In this document: positions 26,412 to 35,750 of the stretch, piece after piece
How positions within the stretch are numbered: position 1 is the stretch's first letter
Layout of the letters: the number at the start of each line of letters is the position of its first letter
Assembly: GCA_041521345.1 (NCBI GenBank)
Contig: JBGOHB010000011.1
Length of the DNA stretch: 64,000 nucleotides
Origin: Virgibacillus_N oceani_A
GTDB lineage: Bacteria > Bacillota > Bacilli > Bacillales > Amphibacillaceae
Strand: one strand, 5' to 3'
Translations under genes and position numbers: made by a program
Notes under the pieces: model-generated
Told to the model about the DNA's origin: nothing
The model's input: only the letters and a program-made list of their open reading frames with translations
Databases searched by the model: none

Positions 26412-26680
26412 CAGGAATCCTTTTTGTTATTTTCCAGATAGAATTTGACCAGTTCTTCTATGACTTCATCCCGCTCCATCTTACGGATTAGACTTCTAGC
26501 ATCCCTATACCTTGGTATATAAGCGGGGTCACCGGATAAGAGATATCCAACAATTTGATTAATCGGGTTGTAGCCTTTCTCTCTTAATGCTTCATGGACC
26601 GTGTAAAGTACTTCTTTAATGTCCTGGTCAAATGGTTCTTCTGAAAAATTGAATTTCATCGTTTTATCAATATTGCTCAT
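26411..26680 (-). CDS. ireB: IreB family protein (YrzL, UPF0297)
   Basis: An 89-residue protein: DKTMKFNFSEEPFDQDIKEVL, then ALREKGYNPINQIVGYLLSGDPAYIPRY, the UPF0297 signature. In Enterococcus IreB is phosphorylated on N-terminal threonines by the PASTA kinase IreK and affects cephalosporin resistance; Thr7 here is in the equivalent area. Clear GAGGTG site. First of the trio downstream of alaS. Confidence 0.9.
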   Translation of the reverse strand: MSNIDKTMKFNFSEEPFDQDIKEVLYTVHEALREKGYNPINQIVGYLLSGDPAYIPRYRDARSLIRKMERDEVIEELVKFYLENNKKDS

Positions 26681-26794
26681 CGTGACACCTCGCCCTTAAA
26701 TAACTGAGTACATTGTAGAAAATGTCTTTATTTATCGTTTCCAACGATTCCATCCCCATTATAACGCTTTACTGCATTATTATACAAATTATTA

Positions 26795-29434
26795 TTAATA
26801 ATGGTTTTCTACAAGTGTTTTTGCCGCTTCTAAAGCCTCCTGGATTTTTTCAGGATTTTTCCCTCCGGCCTGGGCCATATCCGGACGGCCGCCGCCACCG
26901 CCACCGCATTTTGTGGCTGCCGTTTTTATTATATTGCCGGCATGATAGCCTTTTTCCACCAGGTCTTTGGAAACACCTGCCGCCAGCTGCACTTTTTGAT
27001 TATTTTCGGCTGCGAGCAGAACGATGCCGGAATTCAGCTTTTGTTTTAATTCATCCACCATCGTTCTCAGCTGGTTCATATCTTTTACGTTAACCTTTTC
27101 TGCAATTATTTTTACATCACCTAACTGCTCCACACGTTCCATAATGGAAGAAGCCTCTGCATTGGAAATTTTTTGAAGCAATGATTCATTTTCTTTCTGC
27201 AAAGCTTTCATATCTTTAAAAAGCCCTTCAATCCGCTCAGGCAGTTTTTCTGCTTCACTCACCTTTAACAGAACGCTTGCTTCATTTAGGATATCGAGTT
27301 TGTTATTCAAATATTCATAGGCATCTTTACTTGTGACTGCTTCGATTCTTCTTGTGCCAGCACCAATTCCTGCCTCTGAAATTATTTTAAACAAGCCGAT
27401 TTCTGCCGTATTTCTCACGTGACAGCCGCCGCATAGTTCAATGCTGTAATCTGCTATTTGCACAACACGGACAATATCTCCGTATTTTTCACCGAAAAGG
27501 GCCATCGCTCCCATTTCTTTCGCTTCCTCCAGCTTCTTATGATTTATCATGAGCGGCAATGCGTTCCAGATCTTTTCATTCACCGTTTGCTCAATCTGTT
27601 GCATTTCCTCCTGTGTGACCGATTGAAAATGGGAGAAGTCAAAACGCAATCTGTCCGGTGCTACCAAAGAACCTCCCTGGTTTACATGGCTTCCTAAAAT
27701 ATCTTTTAAAGCCTGGTGTAATAAATGGGTAGCTGTATGATTTTTAATGATGCCTTTACGGAATGCGGGATCAGCGATTGCTTTAACATAATCTCCTTCC
27801 GCTAATCCACCTTCTTTTATTTCTACATGGTGAACATGCTGCCCGTTCGGCGACTTTTGTACATTTTTGACGTAAGCAGAAACGCCGTCTGTATAGACCC
27901 AACCCGGATCAGCCATTTGACCTCCGCTTTCAGCATAAAATGGTGTACGCTCCAGAAATATAAATACGTTATCCCCTGCATTTGCCGTAGACACTTGCTC
28001 GTTTTCATGGATAATAGCAGCAATCCGGGTATCTGCCTCCAATTTGTCATATCCGACAAACTCACTTTCGATCTCCAGTTCTGCGAGAATACCATCCTGC
28101 ACTTGCATGGAATCTACCTTCTGGCGGGCACTCCTTGCTCGTTCACGCTGTTTTTCCATCTCTTGATCAAAACCTGCTTCATCGATCGAAAAACCCTCTT
28201 CCTCCACATACTCCACGGTTAATTCTTTAGGAAACCCATACGTATCATATAAACGGAAAACATCTTCACCGGGAATGACCGTGCTATTTCTTTCTTTCTC
28301 CTTTTGCATAATTTCTGTCAAAATGTCGATGCCATCCTGCAGTGTTTTATGAAATTGGGCTTCTTCCGTCTTCACGATACTTTTAATAAATTCGCTATTC
28401 TTTGCCACTGCCGGATAATAATCTTTCATAATTTCTCCTACAGTTTCCACCAATTCATACATGAAAGGCTTCTCAATGCCAATATCTTTTGCAAAACGGA
28501 CAGCCCTTCTCAGCAGTCTGCGCAGTACATAACCGCGTCCTTCATTTGACGGAACGGCACCGTCCCCTATGGAAAAACTGACTGTGCGAATATGATCAGC
28601 AATAACTTTATATGCAGCATCAGCCTCTTTATCTTTTCCATAGGCTTTATCTGCAATATCTTGGGTTTTTTCAATGATCGGGATAAATAAATCCGTATCA
28701 TAATTCGTACGCGCATCCTGAATCACGGAAACGATCCTTTCAAGCCCCATCCCCGTATCTATATTCTTTTTAGGAAGTGGTGTATATGTGTTATCAGGAT
28801 TATGATTAAACTGGGAAAATACCAGGTTCCATATTTCCAAATAACGTTCATTTTCCCCGCCAGGATAAAGTTCGGGATCTGAAGGATCGTTCCCGTATTC
28901 TTCCCCACGATCATAAAAGATTTCCGTGTTTGGACCACTCGGCCCTTCTCCGATATCCCAGAAATTCTCTTCCAGCCGAATGATCCGTTCTTTTGGAACT
29001 TTAATATCATTTAGCCACAAATCATATGCTTCATCATCTTCCGGATGTACCGTGACAGATAATAATTCCTCATTAAAGCCGATCCATTTATCACTCGTTA
29101 AAAACTCCCAAGCCCACGCCATTGCTTCTTTTTTAAAATAGTCTCCAATGGAGAAGTTTCCAAGCATCTCAAAAAATGTATGATGCCTGGCAGTAAAACC
29201 AACATTTTCAATATCATTGGTCCGTATTGATTTTTGGGCGTTGACAATTCTGGGGTTGTCAGGAATGACCCTGCCGTCAAAATATTTTTTTAATGTCGCC
29301 ACCCCGCTATTAATCCACAAAAGAGAAGGATCATCTTTTGGGACTAGAGATGCACTCGGTTCTACCCGGTGTCCCTTTTCTTTAAAAAAATCAAGAAACA
29401 TTTGTCTGACTTCAGCTGATGTTAGTTTTTTCAT
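26795..29434 (-). CDS. alaS: Alanyl-tRNA synthetase
   Basis: An 879-residue class II synthetase in the usual order: catalytic core (VRQMFLDFFKEKGH, NSGVATLKKYFDG, GNFSIGDYFKK), tRNA-recognition domain, editing domain with HTATHLLHQAL and CGGCHVRNTAEIG zinc ligands, and a C-terminal oligomerisation part ending with the glycine-rich GGGGGGRPDMAQAGG. Complete, no missing motif. GGGAGG precedes the ATG. Expression is under the T-box leader immediately upstream. Confidence 0.97.
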   Translation of the reverse strand: MKKLTSAEVRQMFLDFFKEKGHRVEPSASLVPKDDPSLLWINSGVATLKKYFDGRVIPDNPRIVNAQKSIRTNDIENVGFTARHHTFFEMLGNFSIGDYFKKEAMAWAWEFLTSDKWIGFNEELLSVTVHPEDDEAYDLWLNDIKVPKERIIRLEENFWDIGEGPSGPNTEIFYDRGEEYGNDPSDPELYPGGENERYLEIWNLVFSQFNHNPDNTYTPLPKKNIDTGMGLERIVSVIQDARTNYDTDLFIPIIEKTQDIADKAYGKDKEADAAYKVIADHIRTVSFSIGDGAVPSNEGRGYVLRRLLRRAVRFAKDIGIEKPFMYELVETVGEIMKDYYPAVAKNSEFIKSIVKTEEAQFHKTLQDGIDILTEIMQKEKERNSTVIPGEDVFRLYDTYGFPKELTVEYVEEEGFSIDEAGFDQEMEKQRERARSARQKVDSMQVQDGILAELEIESEFVGYDKLEADTRIAAIIHENEQVSTANAGDNVFIFLERTPFYAESGGQMADPGWVYTDGVSAYVKNVQKSPNGQHVHHVEIKEGGLAEGDYVKAIADPAFRKGIIKNHTATHLLHQALKDILGSHVNQGGSLVAPDRLRFDFSHFQSVTQEEMQQIEQTVNEKIWNALPLMINHKKLEEAKEMGAMALFGEKYGDIVRVVQIADYSIELCGGCHVRNTAEIGLFKIISEAGIGAGTRRIEAVTSKDAYEYLNNKLDILNEASVLLKVSEAEKLPERIEGLFKDMKALQKENESLLQKISNAEASSIMERVEQLGDVKIIAEKVNVKDMNQLRTMVDELKQKLNSGIVLLAAENNQKVQLAAGVSKDLVEKGYHAGNIIKTAATKCGGGGGGRPDMAQAGGKNPEKIQEALEAAKTLVENHY

Positions 29435-29489
29435 TTAATTACCTCCCAATGTAATTTATAAAATTCATATGAAATGTCTTAAGTTCAAA

Positions 29490-29746
29490 AATAAAAAAAT
29501 CCCATCTCTGCTATAGCAGGGACGAGATTGATTCGCGGTACCACCCTTATTATGTCTAACTTTTTCAGACATCACTTTCCCATGATAACGGTATGAAACC
29601 GGCGGGGATTAGCCGCACTCCAGTTTAGCTTTCCATGATTCTGCGTTTGGGATTTCTCTCAGCCTGTGGAAAATCCCTCTCTTTAAAGCGATATCATGTA
29701 CTCAGAACCTTCTATGCATTCGTGTGTACGCTGTAATTGTTCATTT
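29490..29746 (-). promoter_or_regulatory. T-box riboswitch leader of alaS
   Basis: The minus-strand leader holds the T-box sequence AGGGTGGTACCGCG (29532-29547). It is followed by a terminator: CTCGTCCCTGC, a short loop, GCAGAGATGGGA, then seven U, ending near 29493. Upstream is a stem I with AGAGAGG and GGCTGAGA-type conserved parts between matching arms GGATTT/AAATCC. The likely specifier is GCU (Ala) at 29611-29613. Uncharged tRNA-Ala would stabilise the antiterminator and let alaS be read. Specifier choice is by eye. Confidence 0.92.
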
Positions 29747-29752
29747 AGCGAT

Positions 29753-29781
29753 ATTATAGAAAACTTTTCCGGCATTGTCAA
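29753..29781 (-). promoter_or_regulatory. Consensus sigma-A promoter of alaS
   Basis: TTGACA (29776-29781), 17-bp spacer, TATAAT (29753-29758): a perfect match to consensus. The TGA in the -35 box is the stop codon of the upstream AI-2E-family gene (29778-29780). Confidence 0.92.
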
Positions 29782-30845
29782 CGAAAGCTTCGAAATGCAT
29801 ACACATGAGTGAAAATAACTTTCAAAACGGTGAGTAGTGGAACAGCTAAAATCATGCCGACTACGCCGGAAATCTTGCCGCCGAGGAGTAATGCAAAAAT
29901 AATCGCTATAGGATGTATAGCAATACTTTTACCTACAATATAAGGTGCCAGCAAATTACTTTCCAGCAGCTGGAGGATAAAAATAGCAATGATCACAAAA
30001 ATAACGGTCTGAACGGACATGGTAAAGGCAATCGCAACAGCCGGGACTGCACCAATGATCGGCCCAAAGTAAGGAATAAGGTTGGTAATACCCATGATTA
30101 TAGCGAGCAGCAAAGCATAATCCATATTTAATAATTCAAAGAGAATAAAAGCGGTGATCGCAACAAATAAACTTACAATCAGCTGACCGCGGATATAACC
30201 TCCAAGACTTTCATCTATAGCATGCAGCATGCTGCTGGCTTTTGATCGATGTTTATCCGGAATATATTTTTTAAATAAATCCTTCCATTTATCATCATCC
30301 TTCAGGAAGTAAAATACGAGTACGGGGATGACGGTAATGATAATAATCATGTCAAATACCCTTGTAAAACCAGCAACTAATCTAGAAAGAAGGTTATCAA
30401 TAGACGCTTCCACACGTAAAATCAGTTCATCCATTTTATCATGAACCGTTTCCGGTAAAAAAGAGGTAGATTCGTACATTTGATTAATAAATGACTGGTA
30501 CATAGAGATGAATTGCGGTAATTGTTCACTTAAATCGCGCAGTTGAACAATGATTGCCGGATAAACACGATAGATTAAGTAACCAACCCCGCCAAAAAAT
30601 AACAGGTAAATAAGGAGAATGGATATGCTGCGTGGAATATTCCAGGTTTCTATTTTTGCAATAATCGGATGGAGCAGATAGGCAATTAATCCTGCAATTA
30701 AAAAAGGCAGGAACAGCTGCCATATAAAAGAAAAAAAACTGCCATATAACGGAAATAACCTCACAAGCAAGTAAAAGAAAAGGAATAACAGAATCCCGAG
30801 CAATAACCAGTATAAAATAGTTACTCTTTTTTTCTCTTTTAGCAT
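29778..30845 (-). CDS. yrrI: AI-2E/PerM family membrane protein (YrrI)
   Basis: A 355-residue UPF0118/AI-2E-family protein with about eight helices, a large central soluble part and conserved blocks GYIRGQLIVSLFVAI, ITNLIPYFGPIIGAVPA and LLGGKISGVVGMILAVP. Members export small molecules or act as Na+(Li+)/H+ antiporters in halophiles; the substrate here is unknown. The position next to alaS is the same as yrrI in B. subtilis. Confidence 0.88.
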   Translation of the reverse strand: MLKEKKRVTILYWLLLGILLFLFFYLLVRLFPLYGSFFSFIWQLFLPFLIAGLIAYLLHPIIAKIETWNIPRSISILLIYLLFFGGVGYLIYRVYPAIIVQLRDLSEQLPQFISMYQSFINQMYESTSFLPETVHDKMDELILRVEASIDNLLSRLVAGFTRVFDMIIIITVIPVLVFYFLKDDDKWKDLFKKYIPDKHRSKASSMLHAIDESLGGYIRGQLIVSLFVAITAFILFELLNMDYALLLAIIMGITNLIPYFGPIIGAVPAVAIAFTMSVQTVIFVIIAIFILQLLESNLLAPYIVGKSIAIHPIAIIFALLLGGKISGVVGMILAVPLLTVLKVIFTHVYAFRSFR

Positions 30846-31278
30846 AATTATACTTCCCCCAGCTTAATATACGTGTTTAAAAAGGAGGATAAAATGAACC
30901 CGTCAGCTAAGGTCGAGGCAGTGCAGCTTTAAGCAGGATCCTATTTCAGCGATTTCCTTCCCTGCTGGCTTGCACCGAGGAATTGACTTCCCCGAATAAC
31001 CATGAAGACCAGGTACATCAGTTCTTTAATGTATGGTTTTAATATATGAACAACGGAAAAGCAAACTGACGAGCTTCCACATGGGGTATTCACTTCTGCG
31101 TTGCTCACGGCCGTGGTATGAGGAACCGCTGTACTGTAGTCCCAGGAAATAGACGTTTTTAGCAATCTATTTTCACCCTAAGTAATCGCAGGCAGAGAAG
31201 AACCTCTAGTATATGTGGAATTTTACCGGACTTTTTGAACTTCCTCTTAAAATAGTGTTTATATTTTTAAGCAAAAGG
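30846..31278. other. Intergenic region with repeat and a 12-codon reading frame
   Basis: About 430 bp without a supported gene. On the plus strand AAAGGAGGATAAAATG (ATG at 30894) is an excellent start signal but the frame stops after MNPSAKVEAVQL (30932), so it may be the remnant of a lost gene or a leader peptide. The right half (about 31090-31180) carries a copy of dispersed repeat family A. Confidence 0.5.
31090..31180. repeat. Dispersed repeat family A, degenerate copy
   Basis: The 28-base core at 31120-31147 (GAGGAACCGCTGTACTGTAG and 8 more) matches 63899-63926 at 26 of 28 positions, with weaker similarity on both sides (CGTTGC before, GACG/TTTTAG after). This copy lacks the terminal inverted repeat seen at 63831-63967. 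Confidence 0.7.
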
Positions 31279-31467
31279 CTACCCATTCACTTTTCTTTCT
31301 TCCTCTGAAAACAGATCATTCAAGGAACTTAATGAGCCATCCGCCTCTACCTGGTGTATGGTAAGTTTATTTCCCTCCACAACCATTTCGATGAAACATG
31401 TCCAGCAATAATATTGTGCTGTCCCTATTTTACCTATATTTTTTTCACGACAATTCGGGCAACGCAT
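31279..31467 (-). CDS. Small zinc-ribbon protein, YrzR-like
   Basis: A 62-residue protein with CPNC at residues 3-6 and CWTC at 21-24, the spacing of a small zinc ribbon, then an acidic tail (LSSLNDLFSEEERKVNG). I do not recognise a function. B. subtilis has a similar-sized gene, yrzR, in the same neighbourhood before recD2, so it may be the equivalent; that is from memory. AAAGGAG site present. Confidence 0.7.
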   Translation of the reverse strand: MRCPNCREKNIGKIGTAQYYCWTCFIEMVVEGNKLTIHQVEADGSLSSLNDLFSEEERKVNG

Positions 31468-31532
31468 ACATCAAAGATCTCCTTTTAAAAGATTATTATG
31501 TTATGCTAACCCGATTTTGTTAAAAATATACA

Positions 31533-33833
31533 TCATTCCATAAAATCATAGGGAGATATTTCTTTTTCTTCATTTTCCGGGACGGGTAAAGATATATGTT
31601 CCTGGCGTTTCAAGATTTGTTCCTTTAACGTTGTAAAACGCTTGTTTGTGTCCATAGTCGCTAACCCTTTTATCAGAGAGTGGGCATCACCGCAAATAAT
31701 AAGGGATTGTTTACTTCTCGTAATTGCTGTATAAAGTAGATTTTTCCTTAACATACGACGGTATGCCGGTGTAACAGGAAGGATGACAATCGGAAATTCA
31801 CTCCCCTGTGACTTATGAATTGAAATACAGTAAGCATGCATCAGGTTCGTATATTCTTTTCTTTCATATGCCACTTCCTTATTTTCAAAGCGAATGACAA
31901 GCTGTTCCGTATTTTCTTCGGTTTCATCTTCTTCAAAAATAGCAGCAACTTCTCCGATATCCCCATTATAAACACCGTCTTCCGGCTGATTAACAAGCTG
32001 CAGCACTTTATCTCCTACCCGGAATGTCTGGTCATATGTTTTCACTTCCCTTTTTGCCGAAGTTTTTGGGTTTAATAATTGCTGCAATTCCTTATTGATC
32101 GCCGTAATTCCTGCTTGGGACCGGTACATGGGAGCGAGAACTTGAATATCCTTTACATCAAGTCCTTTTTCCATCGCCTTTTTATAAATTCGAATAATGA
32201 CATCGACTAATTGTTCTTGCCTGCATGAGAAAAAGCTGAAATCCTTGTCATTTTGCAAATCAATCTGCTCGTTGTTCTTAATTTCATGGGCGAGCGATAT
32301 TATTTTTGATCCTTCCTTTTGCCGGTATACTTCCGTAAGTCGAACAACAGGAATAACCTCTGTTTCCAATAAGTCTGACAAGACTTGTCCAGGACCAACA
32401 GACGGAAGCTGGTCTTCATCTCCCACTAGTAAAACTTGCATATCATTTGGGATTGCTTTAAATAAGTGATTCGCCAGCCAAATATCAACCATGGAAAATT
32501 CATCAACAATAAGTACTTTTCCTGATAATGGTTCACTTTCGTCCTTACTAAAACCTTGTTGCCCATCCCAGCCTAATAGCCGATGGATAGTTACAGCCTG
32601 CTGTGATGTAGATTCTGCTAATCTCTTTGCAGCACGTCCTGTTGGTGCGGTCAAAACAAATGGGAAATCCTTTTTATTTTCATAATCCCTATCATCCAGA
32701 GACAAATCGTGGATTGCAGCATATGCCTGTAATATTCCTTTAATGACTGTGGTTTTACCTGTACCGGGACCACCCGTGAGAATCAGCAGCTTTGAATGTA
32801 TTGCCTGATTAATTGCTTCAAACTGCTCTTTTCCGTAGCTGATCGTTTCCGCTTCTTCCAGTTCTCCTGTAATCTTCATCAGTTCTGCAACAGGTGTATG
32901 ATGTTCCACAGGCTTATCCATGACACGTTTTAAGTGTGAAGAAAAACCGTCTTCAGCATAATAAAGAGAAGGCAAATACACATTTCCCTCCGAAATAATT
33001 ACAGTCTTAGCTTTGTTTAAATCTATTAAGCGATCGTGGATTACTGTTTCTGTCAATTCTCCGTCAGACAGTAATTGTAAAACCTGAAGTGTGCATTGTT
33101 CCAGCGGGAGGAAAACATGCCCATGCTGAATGTTTTTTTGCAAAACATAAATACACCCGGCACCGATTCTGTTCGGGTGTGCAGGCGACAAGCCATTTTT
33201 TCTGGCAATTTCATCTGCCGTTTGAAAACCAAAGCCTTCAATGTCAAAGACATATTGATATGGATCTTCTTCCAAAACAGCAATCGCCTCTTCTTTGTAT
33301 TCCTGATAAATTTTTTGGGCCATTTTCAGTCCGATATTATGTTTCGCCAGATAAAGGGCAATATGCTCAAACCCTTGATTTTCCTGCAAACTTTTGACAA
33401 ATGAATCCTTTGTGTCCTTGTTCAACCCTTTTACCCGGGCTAAAACACTGGGGTCGTTTAATATTTTACTGATGGCTCCCTCACCTAAAAATTCAACAAT
33501 CCGCTTTGCCGTCTTTTTTCCGATCCCATAAAATAAATCACTGGAGAGATAACTGACGAGACCTGTTTTCGTATCAGGGATATATGTTTCATAGGAATGC
33601 ACCCGATACTGCAGTCCGAATTTAGCATGCTTTTCAAATACACCATAAAAGTAGTACGCCATTTGCTCCTGAAGCTGATGAAAGTATCCTTTTAGAATGA
33701 TATCCTTTTCCAGGTAATCTTCATTTGTCTCAAGGACCTTTACCTTTGCAATGACAAACTTCTCGCTTTCATTCCGGAAAATGGTGAATAGCAGCTCACC
33801 TTTAATATATCCATGGCTTTTTGCTGATTCCAT
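31533..33833 (-). CDS. recD2: RecD2 ATP-dependent DNA helicase
   Basis: A 766-residue SF1B helicase of the RecD2 (YrrC) type: an N-terminal OB-like domain, tandem helix-hairpin-helix region (FYGIGKKTAKRIVEFLG, RVKGLNKDTKDSF), Walker A LTGGPGTGKTTVIKG, Walker B DEFSMVD, VGDEDQLPSVGPG, and the C-terminal HKSQGSEFP and AITRSKQSLIICG motifs. It works 5'-3' outside RecBCD and helps at stalled forks. ATG at 33833 has GGGG at fair distance; a GTG five codons earlier is part of that site. Confidence 0.95.
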   Translation of the reverse strand: MESAKSHGYIKGELLFTIFRNESEKFVIAKVKVLETNEDYLEKDIILKGYFHQLQEQMAYYFYGVFEKHAKFGLQYRVHSYETYIPDTKTGLVSYLSSDLFYGIGKKTAKRIVEFLGEGAISKILNDPSVLARVKGLNKDTKDSFVKSLQENQGFEHIALYLAKHNIGLKMAQKIYQEYKEEAIAVLEEDPYQYVFDIEGFGFQTADEIARKNGLSPAHPNRIGAGCIYVLQKNIQHGHVFLPLEQCTLQVLQLLSDGELTETVIHDRLIDLNKAKTVIISEGNVYLPSLYYAEDGFSSHLKRVMDKPVEHHTPVAELMKITGELEEAETISYGKEQFEAINQAIHSKLLILTGGPGTGKTTVIKGILQAYAAIHDLSLDDRDYENKKDFPFVLTAPTGRAAKRLAESTSQQAVTIHRLLGWDGQQGFSKDESEPLSGKVLIVDEFSMVDIWLANHLFKAIPNDMQVLLVGDEDQLPSVGPGQVLSDLLETEVIPVVRLTEVYRQKEGSKIISLAHEIKNNEQIDLQNDKDFSFFSCRQEQLVDVIIRIYKKAMEKGLDVKDIQVLAPMYRSQAGITAINKELQQLLNPKTSAKREVKTYDQTFRVGDKVLQLVNQPEDGVYNGDIGEVAAIFEEDETEENTEQLVIRFENKEVAYERKEYTNLMHAYCISIHKSQGSEFPIVILPVTPAYRRMLRKNLLYTAITRSKQSLIICGDAHSLIKGLATMDTNKRFTTLKEQILKRQEHISLPVPENEEKEISPYDFME

Positions 33834-33861
33834 TGAAAACAACCCCACAAATTTATACTAT

Positions 33862-34518
33862 TCACCCGAGCAAGCTTTCAGCATTTTTCTTTCCATTGGC
33901 TGCCAGTACATGCTCCGGCTGAATGCGCAGTGCTTCTTCAAAATGATTTAGCGCTTCCTTCACTTCATCATTATATAGTTCTATGACCCCCAGGTTGTAA
34001 TGAGCATCACTATGTTCCGGCTCCAGCTCAAGTACTTTGGTAAATACGGGTTCCGCTTCCTCTATGTGCTCATTCAGAGCAAGTGACAGTCCATACTGAA
34101 ATAATATTTGAGGATCTTCAGGAGCCAGTTCTGCTGCACGCTGCAAATAAGGAATAGATAGTTTTACCTGCTCTTGATGGACAAATGTCATACCCAGCAT
34201 ATAATAAACATCTGCATCTTTTATCTCAAGTTCAATCGCATTTTGGAAATTTTCCTGCGCCTTAGCATAATCTGATTGCTCGTAATATAGATTTCCTAAA
34301 CCATAGTATGCTGTCCCTACAAATTTATTAAGCTCGATAGCTTTGTTGAAAAAGCGCTCCGCACGAGTGTAATCATTCAAATGAAGTAGTAAATTTCCAA
34401 AGTTTATATACCCGATAGGATCTTCGGGGAATTCTTCAATCAGTTCAGAAAATAAATCAGCTGCTTCTTCGTATTTCTTTTCTTTCATAAACTCAATAGC
34501 TTGTCTGTTTTTGTCCAT
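33862..34518 (-). CDS. yrrB: TPR-repeat protein YrrB
   Basis: A 218-residue protein made almost entirely of tetratricopeptide repeats (about six; for example AIELNKFVGTAYYGLGNLYYEQ and VLELEPEHSDAHYNLGVIELYN). TPRs bind other proteins; the partner is unknown. ATG at 34518 follows GAGGAG. The longer open frame back to 34572 would run through the terminator hairpin. B. subtilis yrrB is in the same position between mnmA and recD2. Confidence 0.9.
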   Translation of the reverse strand: MDKNRQAIEFMKEKKYEEAADLFSELIEEFPEDPIGYINFGNLLLHLNDYTRAERFFNKAIELNKFVGTAYYGLGNLYYEQSDYAKAQENFQNAIELEIKDADVYYMLGMTFVHQEQVKLSIPYLQRAAELAPEDPQILFQYGLSLALNEHIEEAEPVFTKVLELEPEHSDAHYNLGVIELYNDEVKEALNHFEEALRIQPEHVLAANGKKNAESLLG

Positions 34519-34568
34519 TCTAAATAACTCCTCGTTTTTCAAATATATTTTTAACCTCAAAAATGATT

Positions 34569-34610
34569 GCATTCAGGCAGCAGTTCACTAAAACTCGGCC
34601 GCCTGAATGC
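34569..34610 (-). terminator. Terminator after mnmA
   Basis: GCATTCAGGC (34569-34578) and GCCTGAATGC (34601-34610) form a 10-bp perfect stem with a 22-base loop, between mnmA and yrrB. The U-run after it on the minus strand is broken (AATCATTTTT), so termination may be partial. Confidence 0.7.
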
Positions 34611-34631
34611 AAAAATAATGCTTCGAATTGT

Positions 34632-35744
34632 TCAGCCAACATAATCAAGGGATCTTTCATCCTTGATAATTTCATCAATGGTTGCCCCGCCTAGACACAC
34701 GTCCCCATCATAAAATACAATAGCTTGACCAGGAGTAATGGCTCGCTCTTTTTGAGAAAATTTCACATACAATTTTCCATCTTTCATTTTCTCTACTTTT
34801 ACTCCATGATCGTCCTGACGATAACGAAATTTCGCTGTACAGGTAAATGTCTCAGATATTTTATCCGGATTAATCCAATTTACATCTGTCGCAATTAATC
34901 CATCTGAATAAAGCGCATCATTCGTGTAGCTTTGCTCAACGTACAATACATTTTCCTCCAAGTTCTTGCCTACGACAAACCAGGGATCCCCGGCTCCGCC
35001 TATTCCAAGACCCTGCCGTTGTCCAATGGTATAATACATTAATCCTTCGTGACGGCCTTTCATCTCGCCAGTCAAAGTTTTCATTTCTCCTGGCTGTGCG
35101 GGTAAATACTCGCTTAAGAATTCTTTGAAATTCCGCTCGCCTATAAAACAAATTCCCGTACTGTCTTTTTTGTCGGCTGTATAAAGATCATGGTCTCTCG
35201 CAATTTCACGCACTTCTGATTTTTGCAAATGACCGAGAGGAAACATCACTTTCTCCAGGACATCTTCTGTTAATTGATTGAGAAAATAAGTTTGATCTTT
35301 ATTGCTGTCGGTTCCACGGAGCATTTCATATCTTCCATTGCTTTTTCTGACCTGTGCATAATGGCCTGTTGCCAAATAATCTGCACCGAGAGACATGGCA
35401 TGGTCCAAAAAGGCTTTAAATTTAATTTCTTTATTGCACACTACATCCGGGTTTGGTGTTCTGCCGGCTTTATATTCATCAAGGAAATAGGTGAAAACCT
35501 TATCCCAGTACTGCTTTTCAAAATTAACCGCATAATAAGGGATATTCAGCTGATTACAGACACGAACCACATCATCAAAATCTTCCGTCGCTGTGCATAC
35601 GCCGAATTCATCCGTATCATCCCAGTTTTTCATAAAGATGCCTACTACATCATATCCTTCTTCTTTTAGTAAAAGGGCGGCAACCGATGAGTCTACACCT
35701 CCGCTCATCCCGATGACTACCCGTGTATCTTTTTTATCTTTCAT
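34632..35744 (-). CDS. mnmA: tRNA-uridine 2-sulfurtransferase MnmA
   Basis: A 370-residue enzyme with PP-loop SGGVDSS at 14-20, the first catalytic cysteine at about residue 103 (PDVVCNKEIKF) and the second in STGICFIGERNF. It thiolates U34 of tRNAs for Lys, Glu and Gln. The gene starts six bases after iscS, whose product supplies the sulfur, a pairing also found in B. subtilis (yrvO-mnmA). Confidence 0.96.
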   Translation of the reverse strand: MKDKKDTRVVIGMSGGVDSSVAALLLKEEGYDVVGIFMKNWDDTDEFGVCTATEDFDDVVRVCNQLNIPYYAVNFEKQYWDKVFTYFLDEYKAGRTPNPDVVCNKEIKFKAFLDHAMSLGADYLATGHYAQVRKSNGRYEMLRGTDSNKDQTYFLNQLTEDVLEKVMFPLGHLQKSEVREIARDHDLYTADKKDSTGICFIGERNFKEFLSEYLPAQPGEMKTLTGEMKGRHEGLMYYTIGQRQGLGIGGAGDPWFVVGKNLEENVLYVEQSYTNDALYSDGLIATDVNWINPDKISETFTCTAKFRYRQDDHGVKVEKMKDGKLYVKFSQKERAITPGQAIVFYDGDVCLGGATIDEIIKDERSLDYVG

Positions 35745-35750
35745 TATTGA

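Noticed and set aside
30941..31165. 74-codon open frame on the minus strand
   Set aside because: It covers the family A repeat, has no start signal and resembles no protein I know.
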